Source: Mailhella sp.
Lineage (GTDB): Bacteria > Desulfobacterota > Desulfovibrionia > Desulfovibrionales > Desulfovibrionaceae
Assembly (NCBI GenBank): GCA_024404335.1
Contig: JAKSQA010000032.1
Location: forward strand, 1 to 8,623
Length of the DNA stretch: 8,623 bases
Direction: 5' to 3'
The translations under genes and the position numbers were made by a program. The notes under the pieces were generated by a model. The model saw only the letters and a list, made by a program, of their open reading frames with translations, did no database searches and was not told the DNA's origin. Within the stretch, counting starts at the first letter, position 1. Each line of letters begins with the position of its first letter. Shown here one piece after another: positions 1 to 5,775 of the stretch.

Positions 1-390
1 GGCTTCGTCATCCCCCTGGATGCCAGCCGCTTCTACAGCCCCTTCATCTCCGCCGCCCAGCGTCTGCCCAACGGCAACACCCTCATCACCGAGGGCTCCG
101 ACGGCCGCCTGCTTGAAGTGACAGCCGACCACGAAATCGTGTGGGAGTTCATCAACCCCTATATCGACGGCCGCAACATGAACATGGTGTACCGCGCCTA
201 CCGCGTGCCCTACGAATGGGTGCCGCAGGCCCAGCATACGCCTGAGGTCGCCATCGCCCGCGCCGACTGCAAGACCTTCCGCATGCCCGGTGCTGCCGCA
301 TTCGGCAGCCGCAGCAGCGAAGTCACCGTCGAAGGCGTGCGCGGCTACCATGCCAACGCCGGCGACTGCATCGCAGCTACGGACGACTAG
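1..390 (+). CDS. arylsulfotransferase-like beta-propeller protein, C-terminal part (5' end outside window)
   Basis: The reading frame is open from base 1 to the TAG at 388-390 and encodes the last 129 residues; the start lies to the left of the window. The segment AQRLPNGNTLITEGSDGR followed by LLEVTADHEIVWEF and then INPY is the repeat signature of PQQ-like/arylsulfotransferase beta-propellers (aryl-sulfate sulfotransferase families). In that family periplasmic enzymes move sulfate from one phenolic ester to another phenol. The catalytic His and any signal peptide would be in the missing part, so activity cannot be judged. The C-terminal tail has two Cys (ADC and GDC) that could pair in the periplasm. 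Codon use differs sharply from the rest of the window: all 10 Gly codons are GGC/GGT and all 10 Arg codons are CGC/CGT, with no GGA, GGG, AGG or CGG. This suggests high expression or a different origin. Family call fairly good, substrate unknown. Confidence 0.7.
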   Translation, partial: GFVIPLDASRFYSPFISAAQRLPNGNTLITEGSDGRLLEVTADHEIVWEFINPYIDGRNMNMVYRAYRVPYEWVPQAQHTPEVAIARADCKTFRMPGAAAFGSRSSEVTVEGVRGYHANAGDCIAATDD

Positions 391-426
391 CAGAATGCCG
401 GAGCCGCCCCGCTCCGGATATTGAAA

Positions 427-462
427 AGGAAAGGCCGCTGAACAGGCGGCCTTTCCTCGTTT
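427..462 (+). terminator. hairpin terminator after the arylsulfotransferase-like gene
   Basis: A perfect 12-bp stem (427-438 with 446-457) closes a 7-base loop and is followed by CGTTT, a weak T-tract. On the opposite strand the stem is followed by TTTCAAT, so it may also stop transcripts coming through rnj from the right. It lies 36 bases after the TAG. A second, shorter stem-loop (398-417) sits between the stop codon and this hairpin. Confidence 0.7.
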
Positions 463-504
463 AAGTCGGCTGCGGTTCCGAAAGGGAATGAGGGAAGACG
501 TATG

Positions 505-535
505 TCCGGCCGTAGAGACATGCGTTACGGCCGGA
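505..535. repeat. 10-bp perfect inverted repeat
   Basis: TCCGGCCGTA at 505-514 is matched by its exact reverse complement at 526-535 around an 11-base spacer. No T-tract follows on the + strand; on the - strand the next bases (CATACGTCTTCCCT) are only moderately T-rich. It could be a distal 3' structure of the rnj transcript or a protein site; nothing decides between these. Confidence 0.4.
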
Positions 536-748
536 TGGCTCCGTGGCGGCCTTGTCCGGCGGGGAGGGGGTCGGGTCCCCTTGCCGCCGGGCAGACCGTA
601 TTCCTGCCGGACTTTCCGCGGGGACAGGAGGTGTTCACAGGATGGTGCGCCGTGGAAGGGAATCGGCGCCGGAGGCCGCCGCAGGCCCATGCGATGCGGA
701 GGCCGGCTTCTTCGGAAAAGCTGCGGATGGGATGCGAGGCCCGGGACT

Positions 749-2428
749 TCAGATCTGCGTGACGATGGGGACGACGATGGGGTCGCGGCCGAGCACGTCG
801 CGGAAGAAGCGGCGCATGCTGGAGCGTATGCGCTCCACCAGGCGGGGGACGTCGTTGGGCTGCGTATTCTCGATCTGGTCGAGGACGAGGCATTTGGAAT
901 CCTCGAGCACGTGTGCGAACTGCTGCTCGAAGACGAAGCCGCGCGATATCATCTCGGGGCCGTAGAGCACCTCTCCGGTCTCCTCGGCGATGACGAGCAC
1001 GACCGCCACGACGCCGTCTCCTCCGAGGATGCGGCGCTCCTTGAGCACCATGCGGCCCACATCGCCTACGCCCTTGCCGTCGACAAGCACGGATTCGGCG
1101 GAGACGGGAGCCTCCATGCGGAGGCCGTCGGGGAGAAGGGTGACGGGCTGGCCGTCTTCCAGGATCCTGACCTTTTCGGGGGCGACGCCGCACTGTTCGG
1201 CAAGGCGGGCATGAAGCGCCAGATGGCGGTATTCACCGTGCACGGGGATGAAGTACTCGGGCTGGAGATAGCCGATGACTTCCTTAAGTTCCTCGGCGCA
1301 GGCATGGCCCGTGGCGTGGACATGCTTCGAGGGATCGGAGTAGACGGTCGCCCCCAGGCGGAAGATCTGGTTGACCACGTTCGATACCGAGCGGGCATTG
1401 CCGGGAATGACCCTGGAGGACATGATGACTGTGTCGCCGGACCGGAGCGAGATGAGCCTGTGCTCTCCGCGCGCGATCCTCGCAAGTGCCGAAAGGGCTT
1501 CGCCCTGCGTGCCCGTGGCAAGGACGACCGTGCGTTCAGGGGCGATGTCGGGGAATCCGGTGCTTTCGTTGTAGAGGTTCACAGGCTGGGCGATAAGGCC
1601 CAGTTCGACGGATTTCTCGATGTTCGTCGAAAGGCTTCTCCCGCTGACGAATACGGAGCGGCCGTACTTCGCCGCGAGCTCGAGCACCGTGCGTATCCTC
1701 CGGATATGGCTGGAGAACAGGGCGATGATGATGCGGCCTTCCACCTCGGAGAATATGGCGTCCAGGTCGTCCCTTACCTTGCGTTCGGGGAGCGATCGCC
1801 CAGGATTCTCGACGTTTGTGGAATCGGCGAAGAGGAGCCGGATGCCTTTCATGGGGCCGGTTTCCGCGAAACGGAGGAAATGCTCGCAGGGATCGCATCC
1901 GTCGTCGTCGAGCGGCGTTTCGTCGAGCTTGAAGTCGCCGGTATGGACGACCTTGCCTACGGGGGTATCGACGGCGAGCGCATAGCACTGCGGGATGGAG
2001 TGGCATACGGGGATGAAGTGGAATTCCATGTCGCCGAGCAGCACGGAGGAGTAGGGGGCTGCCGGGATGAGCTCGACGCGGTCGAGGAGGTCCTGCTCCT
2101 GGAGCTTGTGCTCCACAAGGGCTATGGTGAAGGGGGATCCGTAGACCCTGAGGCCCCGCAGGCTCTTGTACTGGAGCAGAAGCCAGGGCAGGGCTCCGAT
2201 ATGGTCCTCATGGCCGTGCGTGAGCACGATGCCGAGGATGTTCTCCTCTTCGGAGAACACCGATTCGAGGCGCGGTATGACCACATCGACGCCGAGGAGG
2301 GAATCATCGGGGAACATGAGGCCGCAGTCCACCAGCACGACACCGGCGGGGGTCTGCCATTTCTGGCAGTTCATGCCGATTTCGCCGCACCCGCCCAGGG
2401 GTGTTATGGTAAGGAAAGGTTCGCTCAT
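749..2428 (-). CDS. rnj: ribonuclease J (metallo-beta-lactamase/beta-CASP exo- and endoribonuclease)
   Basis: RNase J is a cytoplasmic 5'-to-3' exonuclease and endonuclease for mRNA decay and RNA maturation. The 559-residue product is of normal family length. The metallo-beta-lactamase motif HGHEDH is at residues 71-76, further metal ligands are expected at His143 and Asp165 (HTGDF), and the beta-CASP signatures FADSTN (200-205), TGTQGE (305-310), HATGHA (371-376) and FIPVHGEYRHL (His397) are all present. The last ~110 residues are the usual C-terminal domain, ending in PIVVPIVTQI. I chose the ATG at 2426-2428 because AAGGA stands 8 bases before it; an in-frame ATG at 2435-2437 would add three residues, but the AAGG would then abut the start. 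The gene is monocistronic in this window, divergent from pyrK and convergent with the arylsulfotransferase-like gene. No missing catalytic residue was seen. Confidence 0.95.
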   Translation of the reverse strand: MSEPFLTITPLGGCGEIGMNCQKWQTPAGVVLVDCGLMFPDDSLLGVDVVIPRLESVFSEEENILGIVLTHGHEDHIGALPWLLLQYKSLRGLRVYGSPFTIALVEHKLQEQDLLDRVELIPAAPYSSVLLGDMEFHFIPVCHSIPQCYALAVDTPVGKVVHTGDFKLDETPLDDDGCDPCEHFLRFAETGPMKGIRLLFADSTNVENPGRSLPERKVRDDLDAIFSEVEGRIIIALFSSHIRRIRTVLELAAKYGRSVFVSGRSLSTNIEKSVELGLIAQPVNLYNESTGFPDIAPERTVVLATGTQGEALSALARIARGEHRLISLRSGDTVIMSSRVIPGNARSVSNVVNQIFRLGATVYSDPSKHVHATGHACAEELKEVIGYLQPEYFIPVHGEYRHLALHARLAEQCGVAPEKVRILEDGQPVTLLPDGLRMEAPVSAESVLVDGKGVGDVGRMVLKERRILGGDGVVAVVLVIAEETGEVLYGPEMISRGFVFEQQFAHVLEDSKCLVLDQIENTQPNDVPRLVERIRSSMRRFFRDVLGRDPIVVPIVTQI

Positions 2429-2456
2429 GAATTCCATCCTTGGGGTTTTGACGGAG

Positions 2457-2483
2457 TGTATATCAGTCTAGGCATGAGGACAA
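2457..2483 (-). promoter_or_regulatory. candidate promoter for rnj
   Basis: Read on the - strand, TATACA (2457-2462) is preceded by TG one base upstream, forming an extended -10, and by a -35-like TTGTCC (2478-2483) at a 15-base spacing. The start codon is about 30 bases further on. A 5-bp inverted repeat (GGCAT at 2471-2475, ATGCC at 2485-2489) brackets the -35 region. The match is partial, so this is a candidate only. Confidence 0.35.
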
Positions 2484-2561
2484 GATGCCCTTTTCCCGGA
2501 AAGGCGGCCTGGTGGGCGTGGAAAAACGGCAAAAACATTCCTCGGGAGAGAAAAGGGGGAC

Positions 2562-2588
2562 TTGACCTGACTTCGGTTTGGATAGAAA
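2562..2588 (+). promoter_or_regulatory. candidate promoter for pyrKD
   Basis: TTGACC (2562-2567) resembles a sigma-70 -35 box; TAGAAA (2583-2588) is the best -10-like hexamer but at a short 15-base spacing. The sequence after it is an AT-rich island (about 2581-2613) in otherwise GC-rich DNA, which fits a promoter or start region upstream of pyrK. Confidence 0.35.
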
Positions 2589-2596
2589 AGAAAATG

Positions 2597-2610
2597 ATTT
2601 TACGTAAAAT
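2597..2610. promoter_or_regulatory. perfect 14-bp palindrome before pyrK, possible operator
   Basis: ATTTTACGTAAAAT is an exact palindrome whose right end lies 4 bases before the GGAGGA ribosome site of pyrK (2615-2620). Its position between the candidate -10 and the ribosome site fits a repressor operator. I do not recognise the cognate regulator. Confidence 0.4.
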
Positions 2611-2623
2611 TTTCGGAGGAACC

Positions 2624-3469
2624 ATGACGACGCCGATACGCACGGAGCTTTCCGTCGCGGACATAGTGCCCTTCGGCCAGCCGCTTCCGGGGCGTGACTC
2701 GCGGTACGGTTTTTACGCGCTCACGCTTGAGAAGCCGGAGTGGAAGAGCTGGCAGCCCGGCCAGTTCATAATGCTCAGGCCCTCGGAGGGGCGGGGCCGG
2801 ATGCTGGCCCGGCCTTTCCCCATATGCCGCGTCACATCGCAGAGCCTTGTGCTTTTCTTCGAGGTGTCCGATCCGGGAACGGAAGAGCTTTCCCGCCTCA
2901 AGAGCGGGGACGGAGTCATCGTCTGGGGCCCCCTCGGCAACGGGTTCGTCATGGATTCCGAACGCCCTGCGCTTCTGCTCGCCTACGGCTCGGGCATAGC
3001 TCCCTTTGCCGGCTATGCCGATATGCACCCCGCCCCGGAGAGGCTTTCCATGGTGTTCGGCCACAGGGCCCCGAACAGCTGCTATCCGACGGATGCCATG
3101 GCGTCGCGCATGTACATGGAGGATGTGCTCGACCGTACGGAGAAGGAGCGTGAGATGTTCCGCAGGTCCATGCTTTCCAAGCTTGAGGAATGCGGAGAGG
3201 CCGGAGGCGTATGCCTTGCCTGCGGACCGATGTGGTTCATGTCATGGGTGTGGGAAAACGCTGGCAGGCTCGGCGTGCCGGCGCAGCTCGCCCTGAGCTC
3301 GAGGATATCCTGCGGAATCGGCGCCTGCCTCGGATGCTCCACGCTTACGTCCAGCCATTGGCCCGACGAGGCATGCGCCGGACTCCCCGTGCAGACATGC
3401 ACGAGCGGTCCCGTGTTCTGGGCATCCGAAATCGATCTCTCCGAATACGCTGCGGAAAGGAGTTCATGA
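2624..3469 (+). CDS. pyrK: dihydroorotate dehydrogenase B-type electron transfer subunit (PyrK-like)
   Basis: PyrK carries electrons from the FMN subunit PyrD through a [2Fe-2S] cluster and FAD to an acceptor, classically NAD+. The 281-residue product has PGQF (45-48), the FAD-side RPFPI (63-67), GPLGNGF (102-108), a nucleotide-fold GSGIAPF (122-128), CGP (200-202) and the C-terminal iron-sulfur cysteines C230, C235, C238 and C259, the last in QTCTSGPVF. The ATG at 2624 has GGAGGA at 2615-2620; the frame is open much further left, but that part is antisense to rnj. Odd points: the usual Ser of the FAD motif (RPxS) is Pro, and between VFGHR (144-148) and CGP the common TDDGSxGxxGxVT block is absent, replaced by a Glu/Arg/Met-rich segment. 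The pyrD start lies on its stop codon, so the two are surely translated together. Family assignment is firm; the electron acceptor is uncertain. Confidence 0.85.
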   Translation: MTTPIRTELSVADIVPFGQPLPGRDSRYGFYALTLEKPEWKSWQPGQFIMLRPSEGRGRMLARPFPICRVTSQSLVLFFEVSDPGTEELSRLKSGDGVIVWGPLGNGFVMDSERPALLLAYGSGIAPFAGYADMHPAPERLSMVFGHRAPNSCYPTDAMASRMYMEDVLDRTEKEREMFRRSMLSKLEECGEAGGVCLACGPMWFMSWVWENAGRLGVPAQLALSSRISCGIGACLGCSTLTSSHWPDEACAGLPVQTCTSGPVFWASEIDLSEYAAERSS

Positions 3470-4383
3470 TGGACATGCGGATCGAACTGGTTCCCGGGCT
3501 GGTCCTGAAGAATCCCGTATTAAGTGCGGCGGGGACATTCGGCACGGGGCGGGAGTTCCAGCCCTACGGGGATCTCGCCTCACTCGGCGCGGTGGTGATG
3601 CACGGCGTCTCGCTCCGGCCTTCCGGAGGGGCGCCCCAGCCCAGGATCGTCGAAACGGAATCGGGGATACTCAGCGCCGTAGGCACGCCCAATCTCGGCG
3701 TGAGGCATTTCGTCGAGCGGGAGCTTCCGGGGCTGCCGTGGAGCGACGTGCCGTTCATTCCCAGCCTGTGGGCGACGAATGTCGATGATTTCAGCGAGCT
3801 TTCCTCCATCCTTTCGAAGGAGGAGGCCGTCGCCGCCATGGAGGTCAACCTCGACTGCCCCAACGACCACCGGGACGGGAGGAAGTTCTGCCTCAACCCC
3901 GTGACCGCGGCGCGGGCGGTCAATGCGGTGAAGCGTGAGGCCTCCGGAAAGCCCGTCATCGCGAAGATATCCCCCCAGGCCATCGACATAGCCGAGGTCG
4001 CGAGGGCCGTGGAGGCCGCAGGCGCCGATATCATCGCATGCAGCGGCTCGGTGCCCGGGGCTGCTGTTGACCTCGCCGATCGCCGCTTTTCCCTGGGAAG
4101 CATCGAAGGCAGGCTGTCCGGGCCTGCCGTGAAGCCTGTCGCGCTGTGGTGCATCCGTCAGTTCGCAGGTATCGTGCATATCCCGATCATCGGCATGGGC
4201 GGCGTACGCTCCGCGTCCGATGTGCTTGAGTTCATGCTTGTAGGCGCCGCCGCGGTTGCCGTCGGATCAGCGAACTTCTCCGATCCGGGCCTGATATTCA
4301 GGAACGTGGAGGAGCCTCCCGCACTCTGCGCCGAACTCGGCATCGACGACCTCTCCTCATTCCGGGGAGGCCTGGTGGGCTGA
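3469..4383 (+). CDS. pyrD: class 1B dihydroorotate dehydrogenase-like catalytic subunit (PyrD-like), with altered active-site residues
   Basis: Class 1B PyrD oxidises dihydroorotate to orotate with FMN in pyrimidine synthesis, working with PyrK. The 304-residue product has the family length. Seen: LKNPVLSAAGTFG near the N-terminus, EVNLDCPN (125-132) with catalytic Cys130 and Asn127/Asn132, Lys166, SGPAVKPVAL (217-226), IGMGGV (241-246) and VGSANF (265-270) for FMN. Changed from the usual consensus as I know it: His45 where a Lys (KG/KA) is expected, GAP for GNP (54-56), SPQ for SPN (168-170), and CSGS (191-194) where the orotate-binding INT block is expected. The start is uncertain: AGGAG at 3458-3462 is 6 bases from the ATG at 3469 and 3 from an in-frame ATG at 3466; either overlaps the pyrK stop. 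Family membership is firm; whether dihydroorotate is the substrate is less sure. Confidence 0.85.
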   Translation: MDMRIELVPGLVLKNPVLSAAGTFGTGREFQPYGDLASLGAVVMHGVSLRPSGGAPQPRIVETESGILSAVGTPNLGVRHFVERELPGLPWSDVPFIPSLWATNVDDFSELSSILSKEEAVAAMEVNLDCPNDHRDGRKFCLNPVTAARAVNAVKREASGKPVIAKISPQAIDIAEVARAVEAAGADIIACSGSVPGAAVDLADRRFSLGSIEGRLSGPAVKPVALWCIRQFAGIVHIPIIGMGGVRSASDVLEFMLVGAAAVAVGSANFSDPGLIFRNVEEPPALCAELGIDDLSSFRGGLVG

Positions 4384-4403
4384 TTCGGCTCTTCCCCATC
4401 CGC

Positions 4404-4448
4404 AAGCCCCAAAAAAGGACGGTCACCGACCGTCCTTTTTTGGGGCTT
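4404..4448. terminator. bidirectional terminator between pyrD and alr
   Basis: A perfect 21-bp stem (4404-4424 with 4428-4448) has a loop of only three bases (ACC). Six A on the left arm pair with six T on the right arm, so either strand gives a GC-rich inner hairpin (GGACGGTC with GACCGTCC) followed by six U. It sits 20 bases after the pyrD stop and 33 bases beyond the alr stop, serving the convergent pair. Confidence 0.92.
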
Positions 4449-4481
4449 CTTTCACGCTTTCCGCATGGAGCATGCTCCGCG

Positions 4482-5606
4482 TCAGTCGTCTTCGCGAAGC
4501 TTGCCGAACTGGCAGATGACCTCATAGGCGATTGTGTTCCACCATGTGGCGATTTCCTGCATGGTGACGGCGTTTCCGGGCCCTCCGAGTACATAGACCT
4601 CGTCTCCGGCGCGGGGCGCTTCAGGAAGGTCCGTGAGGTCCACGCAGGTCATCTGCATGGCCACGCGGCCGATGACGGGCACGCGCACGCCGTTGATGCA
4701 CATGCAGGCTTCCGGAGAGGGGTTCCTGCGGTAGCAGTCGGCATAGCCCACGGCCGCCCATCCGACCAGACGGTCCGATTCCGCGACGTACGCCCGGCCG
4801 TATCCCAGGCTTTCCCCTCTGCGGAGCGGATGCACGCTGAGCAGCCTGGTGGAGACGGACATGACGGGCTTCAGCTCGGGGCAGTCGCCTTCCCGGGAGG
4901 TGCCGTACATCGGGTTTCCGCCGTAGAGGGCAAGGCCGGGGCGGCAGATCTCTCCCGGTATGCCGGCATGGCTCAGCAGGCCGGCGGTGTTGCCGAGGGA
5001 GCAGCGCATGCCGGGGTATTGCCTCCTGAGCATGTCGGCGGCCCTGCGGAATATCTCGAACTGCATCTGCGTGTAGGCGTCTTCGTCGGGCTCGTCGGCA
5101 ACGGCGAGGTGGGATATCTGGATGACGGGCATGATGGAGGGGCAGGCGGCGAGCCGTTCGATCACCTGCTCCAGCTCCTCGAGGCGGAAGCCGAGGCGGG
5201 CCATGCCGGTGTCGATCTTTATCGCGGCCTCGAGGACGAGTCCTTCGGCCTCGGGCATGCGCATGGCGTTTTCGGCCGCATCAAGGCAGTCGAAGCTGTG
5301 GATGAGGGGGATGAGCTTCTTTCCGGCGGCGAGGATTGCCTCCTCCTTCGTAAGGGGGCTGCTGAGCAGGGCGACTATGTGCCCGGAATAGCCGTGGTCG
5401 CGTACGAGCTCCGCCTCCCGGACCGTGCCCACGGCCGCCCAGTCTATGCCGGCGCGGGAAAGTTCGGATGCGGCACGGAGGAGGCCATGCCCGTATGCGT
5501 CGGCCTTTATGACGGGCATGAGGTCTTTGCCGCGCGCCGAAAGAAAACGCAGGTTGCGTCTGAAGTTTTCCCAGTCCACGCGGACCGTGCAGTTGGATCT
5601 GATCAT
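4482..5606 (-). CDS. alr: alanine racemase
   Basis: Alr is a cytoplasmic PLP enzyme that interconverts L- and D-alanine for peptidoglycan. The 374-residue product has the fold-III family layout: VIKADAYGHG with the PLP lysine K34, IKIDTGMARLGF (129-140) with the Lys that is usually carbamylated (K130) and Arg137, ISHLAVADEP with His166, RPGLALYG with Arg222 binding the pyridine nitrogen, and ESLGYGRAY with the second catalytic base Tyr269. In the C-terminal beta domain the usual GYADGYPR reads GYADCYRR, and the usual GRVxMD reads GRVAMQ (Gln318 for Asp). The ATG at 5606 is preceded by AGAGG at 6 bases. The gene stands alone, divergent from lptD. Most likely a working racemase; a racemase for a related amino acid is a minor alternative because of the Asp-to-Gln change. 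Confidence 0.93.
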   Translation of the reverse strand: MIRSNCTVRVDWENFRRNLRFLSARGKDLMPVIKADAYGHGLLRAASELSRAGIDWAAVGTVREAELVRDHGYSGHIVALLSSPLTKEEAILAAGKKLIPLIHSFDCLDAAENAMRMPEAEGLVLEAAIKIDTGMARLGFRLEELEQVIERLAACPSIMPVIQISHLAVADEPDEDAYTQMQFEIFRRAADMLRRQYPGMRCSLGNTAGLLSHAGIPGEICRPGLALYGGNPMYGTSREGDCPELKPVMSVSTRLLSVHPLRRGESLGYGRAYVAESDRLVGWAAVGYADCYRRNPSPEACMCINGVRVPVIGRVAMQMTCVDLTDLPEAPRAGDEVYVLGGPGNAVTMQEIATWWNTIAYEVICQFGKLREDD

Positions 5607-5775
5607 TGAGAACCTCTTTTTCCGGAATCTCCGGCATGCCCTGTGCGCCGGGGCTTTTTTTCAGAATCGTAATGTGGTAGGTATCTGGAACGCCGCGGCC
5701 GGTCGGCCCGGGCTTTTAACATTGTTCTGATAGGCTCTAGCGCCTCTTTGTCCGTCTTGCAACCCGCAATCCGCC
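5607..5775. other. divergent intergenic region between alr and lptD
   Basis: This 169-base stretch must hold the promoters of both genes. No convincing -35/-10 pair was found on either strand. It contains weak GC stems (CCGGC at 5631-5635 with GCCGG at 5647-5651, or alternatively GCCC at 5638-5641 with GGGC at 5651-5654) directly followed by seven T (5655-5661) on the + strand. Confidence 0.5.

Larger units (their letters stand above)
391..748. other. convergent intergenic stretch without a supportable gene
   Basis: This lies between the stop of the arylsulfotransferase-like gene and the stop of rnj on the other strand. It holds a terminator-like hairpin (427-457), a smaller 7-bp hairpin (398-404 with 411-417, loop of 6), a 10-bp perfect inverted repeat (505-514 with 526-535) and an interrupted 7+5-bp GC stem (556-590). 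Short open frames here lack a plausible ribosome site or recognisable protein and look like products of high GC content. Confidence 0.6.

Noticed and set aside
502..762. Possible small gene in the intergenic gap before rnj
   Set aside because: Arg/Pro-rich translation, no good ribosome site, overlaps inverted repeats and the end of rnj.
2487..2505. Possible hairpin GCCCTTTTCCCGGAAAGGC in the rnj-pyrK gap
   Set aside because: Needs a bulge and is only about 6 bp, not distinguishable from chance.
488..2623. A very long + strand open frame antisense to rnj that runs into pyrK, looking like an N-terminal extension of about 700 residues
   Set aside because: It is the mirror of the rnj coding frame in GC-rich DNA. 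RNase J motifs are complete on the - strand, and pyrK has its own ribosome site and start at 2624.
4467..4478. 12-bp palindrome GGAGCATGCTCC just after the alr stop
   Set aside because: Short, no spacer for a stable hairpin, and the strong terminator next to it already explains the region.
4440..5609. 389-residue + strand open frame opposite alr
   Set aside because: Antisense shadow: rich in His, Gly and Ala with no recognisable motif, while the - strand encodes a full alanine racemase.
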